NCBI GenBank assembly: GCA_019307815.1 | Contig: JAFDIV010000007.1 | Location: forward strand, 124,001 to 188,000 | Direction: 5' to 3' | From: Deltaproteobacteria bacterium | GTDB taxonomy: Bacteria; Desulfobacterota; DSM-4660; Desulfatiglandales; Desulfatiglandaceae | DNA: 64,000 nucleotides | Part shown: piece by piece, positions 53,725-61,961 of the stretch | How the letters are laid out: every line of letters begins with the position of its first letter | Numbering within the stretch: position 1 is the stretch's first letter | Position numbers and translations under genes: made by a program | Notes under the pieces: model-generated | The model's database searches: none | Seen by the model: only the letters and a program-made list of their open reading frames with translations | What the model was told of the DNA's origin: nothing

Positions 53725-56433
53725 ATGAAGTCAAATCTTAATAGCGAAAGAATAATTAAAGAGATAGAAGATGCGTTTTTCTCCATTGGGTATAAATATG
53801 ACCTTATTAAAAAAAACTATGCCTTTACGGATTTCATGTCCCCGAATCCAGCCTTAAGAACAATCACTCTGGCGGTCTTCGGCCAAGAACCGATGGACTA
53901 TCGTTCTGCGTGTTTTGGCGTTAAGTTCGTTCATGATGCTTTGCCTTCAGAAAACCTTGTCGGCCAGTATAGGGCTTTCGGTGCCCCCCAACTATTTCTG
54001 ATAAGAAATGGGAGAGCGGAGCGATGGATAAATAAAGAGAGAGGGATTTTCTTTAAAGACGAAATAACGACATCAAATCTAACAAACCTCATAGAGAGTA
54101 ATGCCGCGACCTGGAACCCAGAAAAGATGATAAGGGTCAAATCTGGGTTCCAAAAACCCATCCCACAACAACTTGATTTCATAGACATCGGTTTACTTCC
54201 TGCATTGGAGAATCAAGCCTCAACCAAAATTGATTCTTTGATAAGCCGAATCCTATACAACGCTGAGAAGGAGTTTCAACGAAGAAGGCTTTCTTTTGAT
54301 GCGACTGTCCTTTTCAATATTGTATTTCGGCTGCTAACGGCAAAGTTACTCGCTGATAGAGATATCTCAACGACACCTGAAATAGATTTCGGCCAGCCTT
54401 GGACCGCCTTGAAGGCCGTTAGAGAATATTATGGCGAGAGCAAGCCAATGGCGTATGAACCAGAGGCCCTGCCCGAAGGCCTTTTGAGAGATATTGCTGG
54501 AGAGATACACAAATCCTTTTCTTTGCGTAATTTGTCTGTCGATACGCTGGCATATGTTTATGAGAATACGTTTGTCTCACAAAAAAGCCGAAAAAGGCTG
54601 GGGATTCACAGCACTCCCTCTTACATAGCTGACTATGTACTAACACAAATGCCAATAGATGACCTACCTCAATCGACATGGCATGTCTTAGACCCTATGT
54701 GCGGGCACGGGATATTCCTGATCGCTGCAATGCGCAGGATGAGAAATTTGCTTCCCTCTGATTGGACTGGTAGGCAGAGACATAGTTTCTTTTCTGAAAG
54801 GCTCCACGGTATTGAAATAGATCCCTTTTCCGCTGAAGTTGCCCGTTTATGCCTGACGCTTGCTGACTTTCCGGAATCTAACGGATGGGATCTCAGAGTG
54901 GAGGATGTATTCGGTGGGCAATCTCTAGATCCCCTCGTGAGGAAAGCTAATATCTTCGTAGGAAACCCGCCGTTTGAGGCCATGGAGGGGATGAAGCCCG
55001 AGACACCAAAGCCCAAAGAACTCTTAAGAAAAATTCTGCCAAAACTTCCGGAAGGGGCATTGTTTGGATTTGTGCTTCCTCATTCCTTTCTCGATGGGTC
55101 TGATTATCGGGCGGAGCGACAGATATTTCATAATTATTTTGAGGTAATAAGCATAACGACCTTACCTGACCGAATTTTCAAATACTCAGATGCTGAAACA
55201 GCAGTCTTTATCGCGAAGAAACATAAGGCATCTCGAATGCCAAAGACTATTTTCCGCCAGGTCCGTGAAGCTGATAGAAGTCAATTCAAGTTATATTCCA
55301 CTCCAACCTTTGAGGATGTGGTCCCTTCCACCTATTTTGTGGAAAGGATGCAGGGACGTTTTTTGCTCCCCCCCCTACGAGAAATATGGGAGAGGTTGGA
55401 GAAGAATCCCAGGCTAATAGATATTGCTCAGATCAAAACCGGGGTCGAATATGAGCCCGGTCTTCTCGAAAAAAATTCTGAGCAAATTGTCCGGGATAGA
55501 CCGTTCCCTGATGCTGCTCCTGGGATTTTCAAAGTCACCAAAGGCTTCAAGCAGTTTTCCACTAGTGATGTTGTCTACATGTCTACAAAGAAAGAGTATA
55601 GAAGAAAAATGGTTCCTGGAGCGTGGGATTTGGACTGGCAGAAACCCAAAGTCGTACTCCCTAAATCAGTAATGTCAAGAGGTCCATGGCGCTATGCAGC
55701 AGTCATTGATAAAAAAGGTCTTATCGTAAGGAGGAGATTTTTTGCAGTCTGGCCAAAAACAACTGATACAACCGTCGAATTACTAGCAGCCTTACTGAAC
55801 TCCCCGGTTGCCCAAGGCTTTGTCTATGCCCATAGCAACAAACGAGATATTCCCAAAAGGATATATAGTTCGATCCCCCTTCCTTTCCATCTTCATGATT
55901 CTACCGCATTAATTAATGAACTTGTCGAAAGCTATTTGCATGTTGTTAAGAGCGACAGGGAAAGAGCAAAAAAGATATTGTTTGAGATAGACGCCAGTAT
56001 ATTACGTCTTTATGATCTTCCTGTAAGGCTTGAAAAGGAACTTCTCAGCCTCTTTTCCGGCTACCAACGCCTTGTGCCCTTTGATTTCACAGGTTATGAG
56101 TCTCGGGATAGATCGTCATCAATCCAGGCGAAGGATTTACCTGAAGCTCGCCTCACGCCACAAGTAAGTGAGTTTTGTTCTCAAAAGGGGATATCCGAAT
56201 ATCTGAAAACAGCCCTGAACATCATTAACGAAAGCTTCCCGCCGGTTCGTATACTACACCTGCTTAAGGAACAAGATCCGGAGACAGAGGAGCAGTGGCT
56301 CTTGATTGACATAACTGTAGATGGCTCGATTAATGATATTCTTGAAGGGTACGACCATTATGTTGACCAGTGGGTAGCGTCAGCACCCGAATCTATCCGT
56401 GAAAGCATTAGGCTTTCTTATAGCGTTTATTGA
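53725..56433 (+). CDS. Eco57I-like adenine-specific DNA methyltransferase, possibly a type IIG-like enzyme
   Basis: 902 residues from ATG 53725 (frame opens at a TTG 63 bases earlier). N6-adenine methylase motifs: SAM-binding VLDPMCGHGIFLIAAM at about residue 321, HGIEIDPFSAEVARL, and the catalytic NPPF at about 414 in FVGNPPFEAMEG. The N-terminal about 150 residues (FTDFMSPNPALRTITLAVFG, FGAPQLFLIRN) may be a nuclease-like or binding domain, but I see no clear PD-ExK triad. The C-terminal half should recognise the DNA target. The last about 60 residues (WLLIDITVDGSINDILEGYD) look like a separate small domain. A HEPN gene starts four bases downstream, so the two are coupled. Confidence 0.85.
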   Translation: MKSNLNSERIIKEIEDAFFSIGYKYDLIKKNYAFTDFMSPNPALRTITLAVFGQEPMDYRSACFGVKFVHDALPSENLVGQYRAFGAPQLFLIRNGRAERWINKERGIFFKDEITTSNLTNLIESNAATWNPEKMIRVKSGFQKPIPQQLDFIDIGLLPALENQASTKIDSLISRILYNAEKEFQRRRLSFDATVLFNIVFRLLTAKLLADRDISTTPEIDFGQPWTALKAVREYYGESKPMAYEPEALPEGLLRDIAGEIHKSFSLRNLSVDTLAYVYENTFVSQKSRKRLGIHSTPSYIADYVLTQMPIDDLPQSTWHVLDPMCGHGIFLIAAMRRMRNLLPSDWTGRQRHSFFSERLHGIEIDPFSAEVARLCLTLADFPESNGWDLRVEDVFGGQSLDPLVRKANIFVGNPPFEAMEGMKPETPKPKELLRKILPKLPEGALFGFVLPHSFLDGSDYRAERQIFHNYFEVISITTLPDRIFKYSDAETAVFIAKKHKASRMPKTIFRQVREADRSQFKLYSTPTFEDVVPSTYFVERMQGRFLLPPLREIWERLEKNPRLIDIAQIKTGVEYEPGLLEKNSEQIVRDRPFPDAAPGIFKVTKGFKQFSTSDVVYMSTKKEYRRKMVPGAWDLDWQKPKVVLPKSVMSRGPWRYAAVIDKKGLIVRRRFFAVWPKTTDTTVELLAALLNSPVAQGFVYAHSNKRDIPKRIYSSIPLPFHLHDSTALINELVESYLHVVKSDRERAKKILFEIDASILRLYDLPVRLEKELLSLFSGYQRLVPFDFTGYESRDRSSSIQAKDLPEARLTPQVSEFCSQKGISEYLKTALNIINESFPPVRILHLLKEQDPETEEQWLLIDITVDGSINDILEGYDHYVDQWVASAPESIRESIRLSYSVY

Positions 56434-56436
56434 GTC

Positions 56437-56874
56437 ATGGAGCCTCGCCAGTTCCAATATTTGGCCGAAAGGCTTGCTGAACACGGAGCTTATCCGGCTG
56501 AATTCCGATCAGCCATAAGCCGAGCCTACTATGCTGCATTCCATTTTGGTCTTAACCTGCTCAGAGAGATGGGCTTTTCTATTGTCGAGAACGCCACTGC
56601 CCATGAAGATGTCTACCTGCACCTTAACAACAGCGGCGACCATGATCTTATAGCTGTAGCGAGTAAAATCAAAGATCTTCGTGCTAGAAGGATTCATGCG
56701 GATTACAGGCTCCAAAGGCGTGACGTGGAGGCAAAAGAGAATGCTAAGATGTACGTTCGGCTGGCATCGAGGTTGATGGAGACTATCGAGAAACGCTGCA
56801 ATAGTGAAAGCCGAGGCCAAATTATCGAGGCCATACAAAACTGGAAAAATAATATTCGCAATTCATTGGATTAA
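56437..56874 (+). CDS. HEPN-domain protein coupled to the methyltransferase
   Basis: 145 residues. The helical HEPN/UPF0332-type fold shows as RSAISRAYYAAFHFGLNLLRE and, further on, DLRARRIHADYRL, which contains an R-X4-H arrangement like the RNase motif of active HEPN toxins (RARRIH). It starts four bases after the methyltransferase stop. The partner antitoxin usually found with HEPN (an MNT nucleotidyltransferase) is missing, so the methyltransferase or its C-terminal domain may play that part. An RNA-cutting abortive-infection effector is inferred. Confidence 0.75.
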   Translation: MEPRQFQYLAERLAEHGAYPAEFRSAISRAYYAAFHFGLNLLREMGFSIVENATAHEDVYLHLNNSGDHDLIAVASKIKDLRARRIHADYRLQRRDVEAKENAKMYVRLASRLMETIEKRCNSESRGQIIEAIQNWKNNIRNSLD

Positions 56875-56945
56875 TCACAGAAAATGTCAGATCTTTTTGA
56901 ATGATTCTTTTTCTGTTACGAAGGTAAATCTCTTCATTAGTCTAA

Positions 56946-57084
56946 CTGAACTACCCCCACCTATAAGGCGTGGGGTTCAGCACGGGCGTCGAATGAATTC
57001 GACTTTTGGCCGTGCATACGCCGATTTCAGTCGGAGGTTATTGAAGATGGGTCGCTACCTAAACCCTCCGGTTTAAACCGGGGG
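56946..57084. mobile_element. IS200/IS605-like remnant (terminal hairpins only)
   Basis: At 56946-56980 CTGAA-cta-CCCCAC pairs with GTGGGG-TTCAG around CTATAAGGC, the look of an IS200/IS605 end. At 57065-57084 CCTCCGGTTT pairs with AAACCGGGGG, like the imperfect palindrome at the other end of such elements. No tnpA or tnpB frame lies between, so this is a deleted copy or a non-autonomous element. It fills the gap between two convergent operons (56875-57170), which has no gene. Confidence 0.55.
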
Positions 57085-57170
57085 ATTTTCAGCTATTATC
57101 CCCTTTGGGGACAGCACAAAACTTTTATTCTCCTAAAGGCGATGGGTTTCCACCATCCCCGAGAGGGACG

Positions 57171-58934
57171 TTAAACTCCTTTAGTAAAATAACCTCCTAT
57201 TTCGTAAGGTCCGGGGTCAGGGGCAATGGGCTCTATCATTCGCTCCTTTGGATACTTTTTTTCTGTTGATCCCAGGGACACTGCAATTAACGGATAAATG
57301 TCTGCGATACCGGGTATCTTGGCATATGCCGGCGGTACGTGTTGATTGTCTACTTTCCTGGGATACGAAGGACCCAGTATATTGGCGCATTCACGGATGC
57401 ATTCTACTACCGATGGTATAAAACTGCCGCCTCCTGTTACCAACAGTTTTGTTAGCGCCGGGTCAAACTTATCTTTAGGTAACGTTCTTAGGACTTCAGT
57501 AATATACTTCTTAAAACCATCTCTAATCGTGGATAGAGCATCTTGCACTGGTTTAGAGGATTCCAGCTCCTCCCGCGTTATCCGTATTGGTGTCGTAAGC
57601 ACTGGATTAACATCAATTGGATAGCCATCTTCTGAGGCTATAACTCTTTCTTTAAGGGTTCTTAATGACAGATTTAATTTAGCGTTAAGAAGTTTAAAGG
57701 CTGGTTGTCCAGATGTGACACCGGCCGTTTCTATAAGCCGGTTACGCAATAAGGCCCGAAGGCCATTGTCCCACATCAAAACACCTTTATCCACTCCTGC
57801 TTGTTTATGAGTGTTAATAACAAGTCCTTTCTGATTCCGTGGTTGAGCAACTGTCAGAAGGGCAAAGTCAGTGGACCCCGCGCCGACATCGACTATGAAG
57901 ATTTGTGCTGGCAAACCGGGTTCAATTCTTACATCATAAACCCCGCTATATCCAGCGGCAACAGGTTCGGTTACTTCTGATCCGAAAATAACTTCAAGTC
58001 TTTCCTCATATTGACCGGCCTCTTTTAACGCCTCTTTCAATCGAGGCAATGGAATGCCTTTAACCAGTTCTTCTTTAAACCACATTTCAAGACAATAGGC
58101 CTTGGCGATTGCCCCTTTCATCATCTTCTTGACCGCATTCTTATAATCCTGGTCTTCCCAAACGGGAAAAGAGAAATTTCTCAGGGTAGAAGCTAAATCT
58201 ACGTCTAATTTTTCTAAATTTCCTAAGAAAATCCTTGATAAATAAAAAAGGTAAGCTAAGTAAGTAGCAAGAACATCCTGTTTATTTAGTGTTTCGAACG
58301 AAGGGAAATAGGAATTACCAAGAGAAAAATCGACCCCTCCAGCGATGAGAAACTGTTTAAGGTTTTGGATAGCCGGTCTCGTGATCTCGGATTCTAATGC
58401 TCTCAGATGAGTGGTCCTCGCAAGGGTCCCACAAAACACATTTGCATCATCATCTATATATACAAGTGAGTCCTCTACATACTTATTGTCACTATCGTCT
58501 CTAAAAGACTCAATACCAGAATCATACAGTATTTTACTGGCAATTTCCCCTAATGGAATCGGTATTGCAATATCTTGAGACCTTGGTCTGACTGCCACTT
58601 TACTCAAAGCTGTACCAAAATCTATCGCTAAGGTGGCTTCCTTCATACCTTTTGGAGTGCTGATCGGCTCCCAGACGGAGTATTTGACATGGACTGTTTC
58701 AGATGCTTGATCCACATCCCCAGCAATTTTTTCTACTGGAGCAGGTTGTGCATTTGGCTGATCAGCCAGATTTCTTCTGAAATCCTTTTCGCTCGTGACG
58801 TCAGCACATATCTTTGAGAGTAAGTTGCACAGAATCTCTAATTTGCTGGAAACACTCTCAACAAAACACATCCCATTAGACCAGCCGAGACAATCTCGCT
58901 TGAGGCAGTCTCTCTCAACGAAAGGACATTTCAT
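57171..58934 (-). CDS. Hsp70/actin-fold ATPase with N-terminal cysteine motif
   Basis: 587 residues. The N-terminus has a cysteine set (CPFVERDCLKRDCLGWSNGMC), probably a metal site. From about residue 98 an actin/Hsp70-fold ATPase follows: phosphate-1 loop LAIDFGTALSKVAV, a helical insert, phosphate-2 loop IFIVDVGAGSTDFAL near 345, and adenosine loop LLVTGGGSFIPSVV near 500. The DnaK peptide-binding domain is missing, so it is not a regular chaperone. It is the last gene of a four-gene minus operon and its start overlaps the stop of the previous gene (ATGA). It could power or gate assembly of the complex. Confidence 0.85.
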   Translation of the reverse strand: MKCPFVERDCLKRDCLGWSNGMCFVESVSSKLEILCNLLSKICADVTSEKDFRRNLADQPNAQPAPVEKIAGDVDQASETVHVKYSVWEPISTPKGMKEATLAIDFGTALSKVAVRPRSQDIAIPIPLGEIASKILYDSGIESFRDDSDNKYVEDSLVYIDDDANVFCGTLARTTHLRALESEITRPAIQNLKQFLIAGGVDFSLGNSYFPSFETLNKQDVLATYLAYLFYLSRIFLGNLEKLDVDLASTLRNFSFPVWEDQDYKNAVKKMMKGAIAKAYCLEMWFKEELVKGIPLPRLKEALKEAGQYEERLEVIFGSEVTEPVAAGYSGVYDVRIEPGLPAQIFIVDVGAGSTDFALLTVAQPRNQKGLVINTHKQAGVDKGVLMWDNGLRALLRNRLIETAGVTSGQPAFKLLNAKLNLSLRTLKERVIASEDGYPIDVNPVLTTPIRITREELESSKPVQDALSTIRDGFKKYITEVLRTLPKDKFDPALTKLLVTGGGSFIPSVVECIRECANILGPSYPRKVDNQHVPPAYAKIPGIADIYPLIAVSLGSTEKKYPKERMIEPIAPDPGPYEIGGYFTKGV

Positions 58935-60916
58935 AATGGACCTCCGGTTGCGGGCTTCACAATCGCCTTCTGTAAGATTTCAAGTAATCCATCATTTCGC
59001 TTCCTTCCAATTCCTAAATGAAGTATTTTAACATATTTTGGACTTCGAATAGCTTCATCGATCAACTGATGTTTAGTAATACTATATGGTTCTATCTCTC
59101 CCACGGAGCCTATGTATTCCAATTTGAGAAAGATTCTCAGTTCCTCAAGGCCATTTCCAATCAAATCAAAAAAGCTCTTTAAAGCTTGGATGGACTCCAA
59201 GCGCACAGGCTCATAGAGATGAACCAACTCCTCAAGACTGGAGGTTGCTTCAATTAATGACTCTTCTCTTTCCCGGAAGATCAGGAGCAAACGAGCAATG
59301 CCAGTCGCAATCCTTTTTTCCCTTGGATGAAAGGCCATTTCAGCGAATTGCTTCTCAATTACTTTAGCTTGAGTAGTTTTAGGTTCATAGTGCGATTTGT
59401 ACTTAACAATATGTGATAAAGCCCACTCCTGGGCTGCCTTACTAAGGAATGCTCCGCTATTTAGGGCTGATTTTAGTTTCTGTTCCGCTTTTGAGCTATC
59501 TATCATCAGTGTTAGCAAATCGTAAAGATCATCAGCGTTTTCGATTCGACCTTCGTTAGCTTGCTCAACAATAAAGTATGAAATGCTTTCGATCCATTTA
59601 TCTATATCCTTATGCCCTTCAAAAAATCTTTGTCGGGCGTGTTCTGAACAAGACCTCAATAAAGAGGGGAAATGGGTCCAAATAATCCACGTGTCTTCTC
59701 GAGGGAGTATGGCTTCAATCTTCTCCTTCCATCTTAGCCAAATATGGAACATATCTTGGGCTGCCTTGGATTCCATTGGGGCTCGAAACTCTTTCGTAAA
59801 AAAAGCAATAAGTAATCTTGTGCTGCCGGAACAAAAGGCTTTAATCATGTGGTAGTCCTTAAGAGAGTTGATGAATTCTATAGTAGAATTTAAAACCCTT
59901 TCAGAGCGTGAAGGTATAAATACCGATGGACTTCTGGCTGGCACCCTTAACTCTTTTACAGCTTCAATTAGGATCTTGAAATACTGACTGGGATCGCCCT
60001 TACAGGCAGACCAAAGTAAACGGGATGCAGCCAACCTATTTTTTTCTCCAGACTCCTCGTGGAGGATATAAGAACCTAACGTCTCTTGCTTTTTCTTCCA
60101 CTCAAGGTTGTGCAAAGTTTTAAGAGCGTATGCTCTGATTTTAGAATCTCTAACTCCAAGTAGATTCACTTCATCATTTTCAAGCCACTTTTGAACTAAA
60201 GAAATCCAGCTACCTTGCATAGAGAGAATGTCTGATAGTAATTCTCCCAAGGCTAACAATGAGGTCGCTTCCCGACCTCTTGGGGAGGCTTCGTTGATTA
60301 CTTGGCATAGGCGATCCCATAAAGACTTCATTAGTGAATTATCGATTTTCTTGAATTCTGATATTTGATCGAAAATCAATTCAGATAGATCGATTAGTTG
60401 ATCTATTTGGTAGGTTCCTATGGAATCTATAGAAAGCTCAGGGAAGGCATACGTTTCAATTTCATTATCAAGAGTTTTGTAAATCTTCTCTTTTTTATCG
60501 AAACTTATTGACTTGCTTTTTCTTAGTTTTTGCGCAATCTTTTTCCACCATTTATTCCAGTCATGGCCTCTCGCTACTATGAGAGGCTCGAGGATCCCCT
60601 TTATTTCTGTCTGCTTCGCTTTACCTTTTGACTCTTTAAGAGCTAACTCAACGATTTGAGGGTCATGGGCATCAATGAGTGAAAAAACCTTCGCAGGTTC
60701 CTGAACAAAAACGGCCCCCAGGCTATCTCCAGGTATCTCCCTTATTTTCCAATCGCTAAGATCATATTGATAAGTGTTATCTTCCAGTTCGCCATTAGGA
60801 TTACGGAATTGCACGAGAATGCGCTGAGCCTTTTGATCCAGCACTCTGCCAGGTCCCAATTGAACATGTCGGATAAACTCTGGAAAATGTGTTTTTTCGT
60901 TTTCCTTAATGGCCAT
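58931..60916 (-). CDS. 661-residue helical protein with N-terminal SH3-like domain
   Basis: The first about 65 residues look like an SH3/Tudor-type barrel (FIRHVQLGPGRVLDQKAQRI, LVQFRNPNGELEDN), as seen in CarD-, RapA- or Gre-associated N-termini. A short segment (KVFSLIDAHDPQIVELALKE, WNKWWKKIAQKLRKS) follows and recalls the N-terminal part of large GreA-like proteins. From residue 150 it is all helical with HEAT-like rhythm (LLALGELLSDIL, LAASRLLWSACKG, LESIQALKSFF). No enzyme motif is seen. It is encoded between the PC4-type protein and the Hsp70-like ATPase, so probably a scaffold or polymerase-contacting part of the same complex. Not a recognised family. Confidence 0.7.
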   Translation of the reverse strand: MAIKENEKTHFPEFIRHVQLGPGRVLDQKAQRILVQFRNPNGELEDNTYQYDLSDWKIREIPGDSLGAVFVQEPAKVFSLIDAHDPQIVELALKESKGKAKQTEIKGILEPLIVARGHDWNKWWKKIAQKLRKSKSISFDKKEKIYKTLDNEIETYAFPELSIDSIGTYQIDQLIDLSELIFDQISEFKKIDNSLMKSLWDRLCQVINEASPRGREATSLLALGELLSDILSMQGSWISLVQKWLENDEVNLLGVRDSKIRAYALKTLHNLEWKKKQETLGSYILHEESGEKNRLAASRLLWSACKGDPSQYFKILIEAVKELRVPARSPSVFIPSRSERVLNSTIEFINSLKDYHMIKAFCSGSTRLLIAFFTKEFRAPMESKAAQDMFHIWLRWKEKIEAILPREDTWIIWTHFPSLLRSCSEHARQRFFEGHKDIDKWIESISYFIVEQANEGRIENADDLYDLLTLMIDSSKAEQKLKSALNSGAFLSKAAQEWALSHIVKYKSHYEPKTTQAKVIEKQFAEMAFHPREKRIATGIARLLLIFREREESLIEATSSLEELVHLYEPVRLESIQALKSFFDLIGNGLEELRIFLKLEYIGSVGEIEPYSITKHQLIDEAIRSPKYVKILHLGIGRKRNDGLLEILQKAIVKPATGGPL

Positions 60917-60959
60917 CAGTTAACTCCGATTATGCAATAATTTTGGATCTGTCCTCTTT

Positions 60960-61961
60960 TCAAGTTGACAACCAAGGAAGACCTAATTTCTTAAAGGCTG
61001 ACCGGGCGAGATGTTCTGCTGTTGGTATATGTCCCGTCCGTTTGTAGTATGAATCGATTAGAGACTTCTGGATACCGCGAACGTAAATTTCGTACTGTTT
61101 GACGGTACGGAATACTTCAAAGGGCTTTTCAGGAATTTTCACCGGTCGATTGCCTGCCATATGGGCGTAGACTATGTATTTGCCTTCTACAAGGTTTTTC
61201 GCCTCGTAAAGAAAGCCCATCTCTGAGACGACTTGTTGTTTCCGGCCTGAGAGTTGACCGAGTCGGATTGGTTCCGGTGGAACGTGAATTATGTCAAAAG
61301 GTCCCTTCTTATCTGACAGGAAATAGTCTGGGAACTGCTCGGGGCCATCTGGCAAGATTTGTGACACCACTTGGTCTATATTCACTCGGTTATTCTGATC
61401 TATTTTGACTCTTTCATTGTGCTCTTGGTCCCTTTTAAAAAGGCTCCTCTGGGATCTATTCAGCTCGCGTATCTTGTCAGCTTGGGCCTTAAGAAAACCT
61501 AGAACCTGGGGAAGAGTGTCGATGCCGAACCTGATGCCCTTTTTCGTTGGTCCAGAATATCTCTCGCTTTTTACATATTCCCGGATATCGAGCTGAACGA
61601 GGCCTTCTGGATCACGAGGGGGAACCATCTGGATAATCATATCTGTATCCTGGCGCTTGCTCGTGCGAGCGATTTCGGTTTCCTGAAATTTTGGGACCTC
61701 GTTCTGAATGCTGGACAACTCGCTGATGAGCCATTCTAGGAGATGCAATCGGAGCGCCAAGCCAGATTTAGTTGGACCGTTGTACCTTTCAGTATGCTGG
61801 AATTTTCGGATATTTGCGTAGTGTGCCCCTTTGAATGTGGAGACGCTGAAGACGAGATCCGCGGTAGGACTTATCTCCAATTTTCCGATTATCTCCGCAT
61901 TTGTAAAAACCTGACTCATGAAGCATAGCCCCAGTGTATTTAGAAACCTCTTATTTTTCAT
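60960..61961 (-). CDS. Double-PC4-domain protein with a C-terminal domain shared with the neighbouring methyltransferase
   Basis: About 320-333 residues. Two PC4/p15-like ssDNA-binding domains are visible: LVFSVSTFKGAHYANIRKFQ with RYNGPTKSGLALRLH, and LVQLDIREYVKSERYSGPTK with GIRFGIDTLPQVL. From about residue 195 the protein matches the end of the next gene's product: ILPDGPEQFPDYFL, IVYAHMAGNRPVKIPEKPFE and SYYKRTGHIPTAEHLARSAF. PC4 proteins bind melted or single-stranded DNA. ATG 61961 overlaps the methyltransferase stop (ATGA); ATG 61919 is an alternative start. The function is inferred to be DNA sensing or recruitment. Confidence 0.8.
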   Translation of the reverse strand: MKNKRFLNTLGLCFMSQVFTNAEIIGKLEISPTADLVFSVSTFKGAHYANIRKFQHTERYNGPTKSGLALRLHLLEWLISELSSIQNEVPKFQETEIARTSKRQDTDMIIQMVPPRDPEGLVQLDIREYVKSERYSGPTKKGIRFGIDTLPQVLGFLKAQADKIRELNRSQRSLFKRDQEHNERVKIDQNNRVNIDQVVSQILPDGPEQFPDYFLSDKKGPFDIIHVPPEPIRLGQLSGRKQQVVSEMGFLYEAKNLVEGKYIVYAHMAGNRPVKIPEKPFEVFRTVKQYEIYVRGIQKSLIDSYYKRTGHIPTAEHLARSAFKKLGLPWLST

